From Nitrospira sp. UBA2082 (GTDB taxonomy: Bacteria > Nitrospirota > Nitrospiria > Nitrospirales > Nitrospiraceae), in the NCBI GenBank assembly GCA_002331335.1, contig DCZO01000001.1, forward strand, positions 254,902 through 318,901: DNA of 64,000 nt. The letters are read 5' to 3'. Below, one piece after another: positions 44,254-52,468 of this stretch (its first letter is position 1; each line of letters starts with the position of its first letter). The translations under genes were made by a program, and so were the position numbers. Below the pieces are notes generated by a model, which saw nothing but the letters and a program-made list of their open reading frames with translations, was not told where the DNA came from and did not search any database.

Positions 44254-45206
44254 CCGGCGGTGAACTCCTCATGGCTTCTGCACTGGATGCGCTCGTCGGC
44301 GATCCTCGCTGGGTGCCGCATCCGGTCCGTCTGATCGGGCGATGCATCGCGTCGGTTGATCGCCGAGTACGGGCCCTCTGCCGGACCGCCATGAGCCTTC
44401 GGATTGCAGGGGTCTGTTTGGCATGCGGATTGCCGATCGTGACCTATGCGATCGGAGCGCTTCTCATCGAAGAGGCGGACCGGTTGGCAGGGTGGCTGGG
44501 ATCGGTTCTGTCAGTCGGGTTGGCGTCGATGACTCTTGCCGGTCGAGACTTGTGGGATCATGTCCGAGCAGTGGATGGTCCGCTTCAGGCCGGAGATCTT
44601 CCCGCCGCGCGCCGAGCAGTGGCGATGATTGTGGGGCGGGACACGGGGGCCCTGTCTGACTCGGAAGTGGCCCGCGCGACGGTGGAAACGGTCGCGGAAA
44701 GTGCGGCGGACGGGGTGATTGCGCCGCTGTTCTATTTGGCCATCGGTGGTGCTCCGCTGGCCTTAGCGTACAAAGCGATCAATACGCTGGACTCGATGAT
44801 CGGCCATAAGGATGAACGCTATTCCGATTTCGGATGGGCGTCGGCCAGGCTCGATGATCTGGCCAATTGGATTCCCGCCCGTGCAGCAGCGGTGCTGCTC
44901 CTACTTGGCGCCGGTTTGGGTACGGGACAAGTTGAACACGTCCGCCAAGGCTGGCGGGTATTTCGGCGAGATGGAGGTAAACACCCCAGTCCCAATAGCG
45001 GCAGGCCCGAGGCGGCGATGGCCGGGATCCTGGGAGTCAGGTTGGGTGGCACCAACTTCTATGGTGGTGTCGCACAGGAACGCCCTGTTCTCTGTGCAGA
45101 AGGGCGACCTGTGCAACCAGGCGACATCGCTTCCGCAGCAAAGATCATGGCGGCAGCTTCAGTACTGGGCGTCTGTTTCGCAGCGGGGTTTCGATGGCTC
45201 GTCTGA
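44250..45206 (+). CDS. cbiB: Adenosylcobinamide-phosphate synthase (CbiB/CobD)
   Basis: 318-residue membrane protein that attaches aminopropanol phosphate to cobyric acid. Seen: DALVGDPRWVPHPVRLIGR, VETVAESAADGVIAPLFYLAIGGAPLALAYKAINTLDSMIGHKDERYSDFGWASARLDDLANWIPARAAA and PNSGRPEAAMAGILGVRLGG. ATG 44250 overlaps the cobS stop; the frame is open a little earlier. The 3' end overlaps the next gene by 13 bases. Confidence 0.95.
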   Translation: MTGGELLMASALDALVGDPRWVPHPVRLIGRCIASVDRRVRALCRTAMSLRIAGVCLACGLPIVTYAIGALLIEEADRLAGWLGSVLSVGLASMTLAGRDLWDHVRAVDGPLQAGDLPAARRAVAMIVGRDTGALSDSEVARATVETVAESAADGVIAPLFYLAIGGAPLALAYKAINTLDSMIGHKDERYSDFGWASARLDDLANWIPARAAAVLLLLGAGLGTGQVEHVRQGWRVFRRDGGKHPSPNSGRPEAAMAGILGVRLGGTNFYGGVAQERPVLCAEGRPVQPGDIASAAKIMAAASVLGVCFAAGFRWLV

Positions 45207-46303
45207 AGAGGCGGTTACATGGCGGAGATGTGTATGCCGCGGCGCGCGAGTTGGGTCGGGATTCCACAGCGATCCTGGACTTCAGCGCCAGCATCAACCC
45301 GCTGGGGCCTTCTCCGCATATCTGGAACGCCATCACCGGTGCCAGGCAGTTGGTGAGCCATTATCCGGACCCCGACTGCTGGGATCTGCGGCACGCTTTG
45401 GCGCAGTCTTGGGGAATTGACCCGGACCATATTGTGGTTGGGAACGGCTCGACCGAGTTGATCGATGCGATTCCCCGCGCCTTGAACATTCATCGGCTGC
45501 TGGTCGTCCAGCCTACCTTTTCAGAATATGCCGCAGCAGTGGTGCGAGCCGGAGGGCAGGTTACGGCACTCTATGCGGACAGAAGAGACCACTATGCGAT
45601 TCCGATCGACCGTCTCTGCCATGTGATGGACACAGGGCGGAGCGAGGGCTTCTCCATCGACGGGGTCGTCCTCTGCAATCCCAATAGCCCGACGGGGCAA
45701 GCCTGCTCTGCCGAGGATGTCGTGCGGTTGGCGAAAGCCGCGCGACGGCGAAATCTCTGGCTGATCATCGACGAAGCATTTGCGGACTATTGTTCCGAAC
45801 GATCCGTTCTCTCACAAGCGGCATCGTGGCCGCACGTGGTCGTCTTGCGCAGTATGACGAAATTCTACGCGTTGCCGGGGCTGCGGGTTGGATATGCGGT
45901 AGCGGCGCGTGCGACCGTCCGGCGATTGCAACGGCAGCTGCCCCCTTGGTCGGTCAACATGATGGGGCAGGTTGCCGCGCTGGCCGCGTTGAACGATACG
46001 GCACATACGGAAAAGAGCGTGCAATTCATGGCGGAGGAGCGGCAGCGATTGGCGGCATTGCTCGCGACCCTGCCTGGGTGTGTGACGATTCCAACGTGCG
46101 CCAACTACTTTTGGGTTGAGCTGCCGCGTAGATGGCGGGCGAGACCGGTGGTCGAACAGTTGCGGCGCGAAGGCCTGCTGATCCGTGATTGCTCATCCGT
46201 GCCGGGATCCCACCCCGGCGCAATCCGTCTGGCCGTGAGGACCCCACGGGAAAATGATCGGCTTGTCCAGGCATTGTCGCAGCTGCTTCGCGGGAAATCG
46301 TGA
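45194..46303 (+). CDS. cobC: L-threonine-O-3-phosphate decarboxylase (CobC/CobD, PLP-dependent)
   Basis: 369 residues, class I aminotransferase fold. Makes aminopropanol phosphate for CbiB. Seen: HGGDVYAAARELG, DFSASINPLGPSPHIW, VVGNGSTELIDAIPRAL, CNPNSPTGQ, WLIIDEAFADYC and the PLP-lysine region LRSMTKFYALPGLRVGYAVA. Naming differs: this is CobD in Salmonella and CobC in Pseudomonas; alpha-ribazole phosphatase, also called CobC, is not meant. The start lies within the end of cbiB. Confidence 0.93.
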   Translation: MARLKRRLHGGDVYAAARELGRDSTAILDFSASINPLGPSPHIWNAITGARQLVSHYPDPDCWDLRHALAQSWGIDPDHIVVGNGSTELIDAIPRALNIHRLLVVQPTFSEYAAAVVRAGGQVTALYADRRDHYAIPIDRLCHVMDTGRSEGFSIDGVVLCNPNSPTGQACSAEDVVRLAKAARRRNLWLIIDEAFADYCSERSVLSQAASWPHVVVLRSMTKFYALPGLRVGYAVAARATVRRLQRQLPPWSVNMMGQVAALAALNDTAHTEKSVQFMAEERQRLAALLATLPGCVTIPTCANYFWVELPRRWRARPVVEQLRREGLLIRDCSSVPGSHPGAIRLAVRTPRENDRLVQALSQLLRGKS

Positions 46304-47040
46304 TGACTAGGAACGGGCAGATCCGCGCGCATGTCCAGACTCGCCACCGAGTAGTCGATCGTACCCTCATTATCGATCTCGGAGGACGAAGGCGCGTGCT
46401 CTCGTCTGCCCCGCAAGGCGGTGGACTCACGCCGGCTTCGTATATTCTTAATCACCAAGTTGAGAAACGTCCCGCCGGGGGGGGCCGCCGGTCTGCGCGT
46501 TTTCCATATCCGGCACACTTCTTGAGAGTGTTAGCGTCTCGATTTGGAATCGAGGCGGGCACCGTCGGCCTCATGACGGCGGTGCCGATGACGCAGCTTG
46601 TTACGGCCAGGGCTTGCATGGGAGATCTCTGGGTGGAGTGTTTCGCGACGGTCGGTGTGACCAATGCCGTCAGAGCTGGAGAATGGCCTCCGCCACGCGC
46701 TCCTCAAGACGAATCGGGCAACCCCGGCACGATCAATCTCATTCTGATCACGAATGGCAGTCTGTCACATGCGGCGATGGTCGGCGCCGTGCAAGTCGCT
46801 ACGGAGGCTAAGGTTGGTCTATTGCGCGATCACGCGATCCCGAGTTGCCTTGGCGGATCAACGGCCACCGGAACAGGCACGGACGCGGTGGTGATTGCCT
46901 GCCGGTTACGTGGTCAAGGGGCGGTGTACCAGTACAGCGGGACACACACCATTATAGGGGCGTTGATTGGACGAGTAGTTGCCCACTGTGTTGCCGAGGG
47001 ACTCAAGAAGGCGACGATATGGCGCAGACGACATCGATGA
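46303..47040 (+). CDS. cbiZ: Adenosylcobinamide amidohydrolase (CbiZ)
   Basis: 245 residues. Removes the aminopropanol side chain of adenosylcobinamide or pseudocobalamin to give cobyric acid, allowing salvaged corrinoids to be rebuilt. Seen: LSSAPQGGGLTPASYILNHQV, TVGVTNAVRAGEW, GTINLILITNGSLSHAAMVGAVQVATEAK, STATGTGTDAVVIAC and YSGTHTIIGALIG, all CbiZ marks. Start ATG 46303 overlaps the preceding stop (TGATG); a GTG at 46300 is equivalent. It overlaps cbiP at its end. Confidence 0.94.
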   Translation: MTRNGQIRAHVQTRHRVVDRTLIIDLGGRRRVLSSAPQGGGLTPASYILNHQVEKRPAGGGRRSARFPYPAHFLRVLASRFGIEAGTVGLMTAVPMTQLVTARACMGDLWVECFATVGVTNAVRAGEWPPPRAPQDESGNPGTINLILITNGSLSHAAMVGAVQVATEAKVGLLRDHAIPSCLGGSTATGTGTDAVVIACRLRGQGAVYQYSGTHTIIGALIGRVVAHCVAEGLKKATIWRRRHR

Positions 47041-48599
47041 AGGCGAAGGCGCTGGCTATTCTCGGCACCGGGTCGGACGTCGGTAAGAGCGTCGTTGCGG
47101 CGGCGCTGTGCCGTCTCTTCTTCCGCGCCGGTATCCGGGTGGCACCCTTCAAGGCGCAGAATATGTCTAATAATTCCTGTGTCACAGGGGACGGAAAAGA
47201 AATCGGCCGTGCGCAGGGCCTGCAGGCGCAAGCCTGCGGGCTCGATCCTCAAGCCGATATGAATCCGATCTTGCTCAAGCCTGAGTCGGACCGTTGTGCG
47301 CAAATCGTCGTACAGGGAAAGGTCTGGGGGAAGTCGGACGCGCAGGACTATTTCACGCACAAGATGCAGTTGGTCGAGTGCGTGACGGAAAGCTACCAAC
47401 GACTCGCCTCATCGTTCGAAGTCATCGTTATTGAAGGCGCGGGGAGCGCCGCCGAAATGAATCTGCGAGATCGCGATCTTGCCAACTGGACGATGGTTGA
47501 GGCGGCGGATGCCCGTGTGATCCTGGTGGCGGATATCGATCGAGGCGGCGTGTTTGCACAGGTTATCGGCACGTTGGATCTGATCACTCCGGAAGAGCGC
47601 GCACGGGTGATCGGTATTGTCATCAATAAGTTTCGCGGGGATCTCCATCTGTTCCAAGACGGCGTACGCTTGATCGAAACACGAACAGGCCTGCCGGTAC
47701 TAGGGGTCGTCCCAATGTTACGCGATCTTGCCATCGATCAGGAAGACAGCCTGGCTGTGAATCTCACCGATCAGACGCCGTTCGATAGCGCGCATGTCAA
47801 TGTTGCCGTTGTGTTGTTGCCCCGGATGAGCAACTTTACCGACTTCAAACATGTGGCATTGGAACGTGATGTCCGCTTGCGATTCGTCACTCGTCCTGAG
47901 GGTCTTTTGGGCGCCGATGTCGTGATTATCCCCGGCAGCAAGAATACGCTGGAAGATTTGGCCGCTATTCGAACAGCCGGATTTTCGGAGGCTCTGCGCA
48001 GGCATGTCGAGGTCGGTGGAGAATTGATTGGCATCTGTGGAGGGTTTCAGATGTTGGGCCGGCGCCTTTCCGATCCGGACGGTATAGAATCGGGAGGTGC
48101 GGCCGACGGGCTTGGTCACCTGGACGTATCGACCGTGCTAATGCCTGTTAAAACAACCGATCTGGTCGAGGCCGAAGCTCTTCATATTCAGGATGAACCG
48201 AAGGGCAGTCTTCGAGGCTACTATATTCATATGGGGGCCACTCATCGTGGAAAAGACCGCCCCTGCTTTCGGGTACTACGTCGCTGCGATGTATCGGATT
48301 CAACCGACCACTCGACTGCAGGTGCGCTCGATGGAGCCGTCAGCCAGAATGGCCTGGTGTGGGGAACTTACATCCATGGAGTGTTTGACCAGCCTGAATT
48401 TCGGCGGGATTGGTTAAATCGCATCCGCCGTCGTAAGGGCTGGGAGGCCTTGAGCCGCACAACGTCGGAGTCTGTTTCCTTGCGACTCGACGATGAACTT
48501 GACCGCTGGACCGATCATGTCGATTCCCACCTCGATCTCACGTCGATCTTCGGCTGGATAAATCGCAACCAGCCGGCTGCGGATTCCGCGGTACAGTGA
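47019..48599 (+). CDS. cbiP: Cobyric acid synthase (CbiP/CobQ)
   Basis: 526 residues. Amidates adenosylcobyrinic acid a,c-diamide at four positions with glutamine. The N-terminal synthetase has the P-loop GTGSDVGKSVVAAAL, FKAQNMSNNSCVTGDG and VIEGAGSAAEMNLRDRD. The C-terminal triad-type glutaminase has GSKNTLEDL, the nucleophile Cys in GICGGFQMLGR, and HGVF near the end. ATG 47019 has AAGGCG at proper spacing; ATG 47037, overlapping the cbiZ stop by ATGA, is an alternative. Last gene of the operon; 146 bases separate it from the sensory cluster. It needs an a,c-diamide made by genes outside this window. Confidence 0.95.
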   Translation: MAQTTSMKAKALAILGTGSDVGKSVVAAALCRLFFRAGIRVAPFKAQNMSNNSCVTGDGKEIGRAQGLQAQACGLDPQADMNPILLKPESDRCAQIVVQGKVWGKSDAQDYFTHKMQLVECVTESYQRLASSFEVIVIEGAGSAAEMNLRDRDLANWTMVEAADARVILVADIDRGGVFAQVIGTLDLITPEERARVIGIVINKFRGDLHLFQDGVRLIETRTGLPVLGVVPMLRDLAIDQEDSLAVNLTDQTPFDSAHVNVAVVLLPRMSNFTDFKHVALERDVRLRFVTRPEGLLGADVVIIPGSKNTLEDLAAIRTAGFSEALRRHVEVGGELIGICGGFQMLGRRLSDPDGIESGGAADGLGHLDVSTVLMPVKTTDLVEAEALHIQDEPKGSLRGYYIHMGATHRGKDRPCFRVLRRCDVSDSTDHSTAGALDGAVSQNGLVWGTYIHGVFDQPEFRRDWLNRIRRRKGWEALSRTTSESVSLRLDDELDRWTDHVDSHLDLTSIFGWINRNQPAADSAVQ

Positions 48600-48745
48600 A
48601 CGTTATCCCGCCATAAGCGATCGTTTACGTTGAGACCTACGCATTCTTGCGTGCCGATATTCACCGATTTCTTGCATACAGTCGGCAAGGCGATAGACTC
48701 GCCTGAGCGGTCACTGACCATCAGTGTTGCGAGTGGGGGGCGAGG

Positions 48746-49486
48746 ATGCGTGTGCGAACCTCTGTCTTTGCGCTGGGGCTGAGCATTGGCCTGTGGACGG
48801 TGCTAACGGCCTCTCCGATCCATGCGAAGACAGGCGGTGAAACCGAGGTGGCGGAATTGTTGATCACGCTGCTCAAAGCCGGCCGATCCATTGTATCCGA
48901 GCACCAGGACCTGATCAATGATGCGAGGAAGGGCCACAAGGGATTCACGGATGAGCAGATGAACCGCCAACTGATTGAGCGCTTCAAGGCTGAGACGCAT
49001 ATCGATTTGTCGCAACCGAACACTCTTCCCTATCGGGAACTCCTGCTGGCCATGGTCCAAGCCGAGCGCGAGGTAATTTTCGACGCACAACCGGTGATCA
49101 ACAAGCAGGGCATCGCCTACAAAGGGTTTGGTCCTTCCGTCTTCGCCCGGAAAGCCGGACAGAAGTATTTTGCCAAGACCGGAATCACAGTGAAGTTGAC
49201 CGGAATGGAACATCGGTTTCCGGGCAATCAGCCCGATGACTTTGAAGCCGAGGTGCTCCGCATGTTCGCCGATCCGCGCCATCCGAAGGGGCAACCATAT
49301 GCAAAGGCGACGATCGTCAACGGCAAACCGGCCGTGCGCGTGTTGACTCCCGACTATGCCGATGCCAGCTGTTTGGCATGCCATGGAAGCCCAAAGGGAG
49401 AATGGGACATGACCGGCATGAAGAAGGAAGGATGGAAAGAGGGAGCACTGGCCGGTGCGATCAGTGTTGTGGTGCCGATCCGGTGA
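48746..49486 (+). CDS. DUF3365 (Tll0287-like) periplasmic haem-type sensor protein
   Basis: 246 residues with a signal peptide (SVFALGLSIGLWTVLTASPIHA). The mature part has the DUF3365 pattern, including PYRELLLAMVQAEREVIFDAQPVI, NQPDDFEAEVL and, near the end, a CLACHG motif (CxxCH) for covalent haem c, followed by GALAGAISVVVPI. Members are single-haem PAS-like sensor domains, often fused to chemoreceptors or kinases. Here the domain is free-standing and opens a chemosensory cluster, so it may sense redox state or a gas and act on the MCP. That link is inferred. Confidence 0.85.
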   Translation: MRVRTSVFALGLSIGLWTVLTASPIHAKTGGETEVAELLITLLKAGRSIVSEHQDLINDARKGHKGFTDEQMNRQLIERFKAETHIDLSQPNTLPYRELLLAMVQAEREVIFDAQPVINKQGIAYKGFGPSVFARKAGQKYFAKTGITVKLTGMEHRFPGNQPDDFEAEVLRMFADPRHPKGQPYAKATIVNGKPAVRVLTPDYADASCLACHGSPKGEWDMTGMKKEGWKEGALAGAISVVVPIR

Positions 49487-49524
49487 CAAGGCCTGAACGG
49501 GCATGACATGAGAGGAACATGTTC

Positions 49525-49887
49525 ATGAGCAAGATCGTAGTCGTCGATGATTCGTACGCGGAGTTGCAGTTGATCGCGTTTTACCTCACAGCCGCCAAGC
49601 ATACCGTTGTCTCCTTGTCCAGCGCGGACGATCTCGAGCGTACACTTGCGGCCGAGAAGCCGGACCTCATTGTCCTGGATGTCGTTATGCCGGGGAGAAA
49701 TGGATATCAGGCGTGTCGGGATTTGAAGAGCAATGAGCGGTTCAAGAACATTCCGATCGTATTGTGTACATCCAAAGGGAATGAAAGCGACAAGTTTTGG
49801 GGGCAACAGCAGGGCGCCAATGGGCATGTGGTGAAACCGTTCAAGCCGGAAGATCTGCTGTACGCAGTGAGGCAGGCCTTAGGGTGA
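49525..49887 (+). CDS. PilH/CheY-like single-domain response regulator
   Basis: 120 residues, receiver only: VVVDDSY, phosphoacceptor D52 in LIVLDVVMPG, TSKGNESDKFWGQQQGANGHVVKPF. The ESDKFWGQQQGA stretch resembles PilH of the Pil-Chp system. ATG 49525 is preferred over 49519 because AGAGGA lies eight bases before it. It starts 38 bases after the sensor gene and is followed by cheW. Confidence 0.9.
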   Translation: MSKIVVVDDSYAELQLIAFYLTAAKHTVVSLSSADDLERTLAAEKPDLIVLDVVMPGRNGYQACRDLKSNERFKNIPIVLCTSKGNESDKFWGQQQGANGHVVKPFKPEDLLYAVRQALG

Positions 49888-49924
49888 CTGGATCGTTCTC
49901 GCTTTGCGTATATCAAAGGAGACT

Positions 49925-50434
49925 ATGGAACCGACGGTTGAATCGGGTCAACCTCCTGTTCAGAGCGAAGCAGGTTCCGGGGAATCGGCAGGGGCTTTTC
50001 GGATTTGCATCGTGACGTTTGCCAAGGAGTCTCTCGCGATCGACCTGAGCCAGGTACGCGAGGTATTCAAGATTGATTGGATCACACCGGTGCCGGGGAT
50101 GCCACCGGTGCTGGTTGGTGTCGCCAATATTCGTGGCAGTATTGTTCCCGTCGTCGATTTGCACCCATCGTTAGGCCTGCCAAGTGTGACTGTACCGCGC
50201 TATGCCGTCGTGGTGGGGCATGGAGCGCGGGGCGTCGGCATCCTTGTCAATGACGTGCCGGAAATTCAGACGGCTGCTGTCGAGGATCTGCAGGAGATGT
50301 CGTCCGGCGAGGAGGCGGGGGCATGTCCGTTTATTTCCGTGGCCTTGAAAACGGCTGGCCGAACGATCGGCATGATGGACGTCTCCAGGCTGCTAGTCAT
50401 GATTGAGAGCAAGGTTGATCGGCAAGCGGCCTGA
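49925..50434 (+). CDS. cheW: CheW-type coupling protein
   Basis: 169 residues from ATG 49925, which has AAAGGAG upstream. After a short acidic leader comes a full CheW domain: FRICIVTFAKESLAIDLSQVREVF, PPVLVGVANIRGSIVPVVDL, VVVGHGARGVGILVND and a C-terminal LLVMIESKV. Links the MCP to the CheA kinase. Equivalent to PilI of Pil-Chp clusters. Followed by the MCP gene. Confidence 0.93.
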   Translation: MEPTVESGQPPVQSEAGSGESAGAFRICIVTFAKESLAIDLSQVREVFKIDWITPVPGMPPVLVGVANIRGSIVPVVDLHPSLGLPSVTVPRYAVVVGHGARGVGILVNDVPEIQTAAVEDLQEMSSGEEAGACPFISVALKTAGRTIGMMDVSRLLVMIESKVDRQAA

Positions 50435-50526
50435 ATGTGTGGTGAACGCTCGACAGACTGATTGATACGGCCGAGAAATGATTCTGTGAAGGCGATCGGT
50501 GTCGCCTCGCAGGAAGGAGGGGAGTT

Positions 50527-52416
50527 ATGGCGCGGTCTAGCAAGTCGGCAGGGTGGATGGTTGGAGCGTGGTTTCACAACCTTAAGACGCTTCCGAAGTT
50601 GATTGTAGGGTTCTCCTCCGTCGGTGCGATGATGCTTGTCGTTGTTGTGATCGGCCTGATCGGCCTTAACCAGGTGAAAAGCGGGCTGCAATCCGTTTAC
50701 GAAGGATCGACGGTGGCACTCTCGAACGTCGGTGTCAGCAGCACGAATCTCGGCCTCTATCACGGCGCACTATTGAGCGCCGGACGCCACATGAGGAAGC
50801 ACGAATTTGACGAGGCGATCGTGCCTCTTGTTGAGCTAAAGCGCCAGGTCATCGCTCCTCTCGACGCCGTTCGGGCGGCTGCTCTCCCAGGTCCCTCCGC
50901 GGACGGTGGACACGGCAAGAGTGTCGAAGCGCTTCAGCAGACGCTGAGAGACTATTTCGTGGCGGCTGAAGGTGCGCTCGGCGCCTTCGCCGACAGCTTC
51001 AGTCCGTCAATGACGGAAGAGCAACGGCAAGCCATGCGAGAGCTAGGCCAGTTCACGCTCTCCGTCGACGTCGCCCAGAAATACGGCAAGGCGACGGTCA
51101 TGATGCGCGGCGTGATAACCACGGCGCGCGCTGTCGCCAAAGAAATGAGCGAACAAGAACAAGCCGAAGCCGACTATCATGCCCAGGTCGTGATGATCGG
51201 TGCGCTCATGGCGCTCTTCCTCGGAGGCGCTGTGGGATATCTGCTCGCCCGCAGCATGGCGCGGAATATTATTCATGTGGCTGACGTGGCCGGGCAAGCC
51301 GCCGCGGGGAATCTTCGAGCACGAGCCAAACTGGAAAGCCAGGACGAAGTCGGTCAAATGGCCAAAGCGATCAACGTCATGCTGGACCGCATCACGACGC
51401 TCGTCTCCACGGAAGAGGAGCGGGATATGATGCAGAAACGTCTGACCCAGTTCCTGATGCTGGTATCGGATGTCGGGAGAGGCGATCTGACCAAGCGCGG
51501 CGATGTCACCGCTGATATGTTCGGCAACTTGGCGGACGGATTCAATCTCATGATTCAGCGGTTCACGCAGTTGATGCGCCAGGTCCGAGAGTCGTCTGAA
51601 CGCGTCAACAAATCAGCGGGCGCCTTGCGGGACAATGCTGGGCAGATGGCCGGCACCGCAAAACGTCAGGCGGAAGGATCCGTCAAGGCACTGAATGAAA
51701 TTGAGCGCCTGATGATCTCCATGCGTCAGGTGTCCGATATTGCCGGGGCGTCCTCCGATTCAGCCCGCCAGGTGCTGCAAGCGACGGAACAAGGTCGTGT
51801 CGCTGTGCAGGAAACCGTACAGGATATGGAGCGCATCCGGTCCGCAGTGCAACGGATGGCCAAACAGGTTAAGTCACTGGGCGACCGATCATTGGAAATC
51901 TCTCAAATCGTGTTGACCATTCGAGACATCGCCAACCAAACGAACCTGTTGGCGCTGAATGCCGCGATCGAGGCGGCCGGTGCCGGCGAAGCCGGCGCGC
52001 GATTCGCCGTCGTAGCCGACGAAGTTCGGAAACTCGCTGAACGCTCCACCCAAGCCACGCGTGAGGTTGCGGATCTGGTGAAAGTGATCCAAGGCGAAAC
52101 GCAAACCGCTGTGGCCGCCATGGAGCGCGAGACACAGGCGGTGGAAGCCGGATCGGCCTCCGCGCTTCGAACCGGGGACGTGTTTCACACGATTTCGTCC
52201 ATTGCAGAACGCTCTGCGGAACTCGCCCAGCGGATCGCGTCGTCCGCGGCCGAACAGGCGTCATCGACCGATCAGGTGGGTCGGGCGATCAAGGATTTCA
52301 CCGGCGGCGCCATGGCCACACAGCAGGCAACCCACCACGCGCACGAGACCGTGGAAGAGATGGTGAAACTGGCCGAAGGTCTGACGGCATCGGTGGCACA
52401 GTTCAAACTAACCTAA
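50527..52416 (+). CDS. Methyl-accepting chemotaxis protein (PilJ-like)
   Basis: 629 residues. Membrane segments at about 28-50 ([22 protein letters not shown]) and 220-245 flank a helical periplasmic ligand domain of about 170 residues of the four-helix-bundle type. HAMP-like regions follow, with a second poly-HAMP-like stretch ([29 protein letters not shown]), then the signalling domain with the hairpin tip region [53 protein letters not shown] precedes the ATG. No cheR or cheB is nearby, so methylation-based adaptation would need enzymes from elsewhere. Confidence 0.94.
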   Translation: MARSSKSAGWMVGAWFHNLKTLPKLIVGFSSVGAMMLVVVVIGLIGLNQVKSGLQSVYEGSTVALSNVGVSSTNLGLYHGALLSAGRHMRKHEFDEAIVPLVELKRQVIAPLDAVRAAALPGPSADGGHGKSVEALQQTLRDYFVAAEGALGAFADSFSPSMTEEQRQAMRELGQFTLSVDVAQKYGKATVMMRGVITTARAVAKEMSEQEQAEADYHAQVVMIGALMALFLGGAVGYLLARSMARNIIHVADVAGQAAAGNLRARAKLESQDEVGQMAKAINVMLDRITTLVSTEEERDMMQKRLTQFLMLVSDVGRGDLTKRGDVTADMFGNLADGFNLMIQRFTQLMRQVRESSERVNKSAGALRDNAGQMAGTAKRQAEGSVKALNEIERLMISMRQVSDIAGASSDSARQVLQATEQGRVAVQETVQDMERIRSAVQRMAKQVKSLGDRSLEISQIVLTIRDIANQTNLLALNAAIEAAGAGEAGARFAVVADEVRKLAERSTQATREVADLVKVIQGETQTAVAAMERETQAVEAGSASALRTGDVFHTISSIAERSAELAQRIASSAAEQASSTDQVGRAIKDFTGGAMATQQATHHAHETVEEMVKLAEGLTASVAQFKLT

Positions 52417-52468
52417 TGATCGGCACAATGCCACGCACGACGGGATTCTCCTGTATGACGGAGCGCCG

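Noticed and set aside
43483..46303. CobC as alpha-ribazole phosphatase
   Set aside because: The gene at 45194 has the PLP-aminotransferase fold and lysine motif; no phosphatase RHG motif is present.
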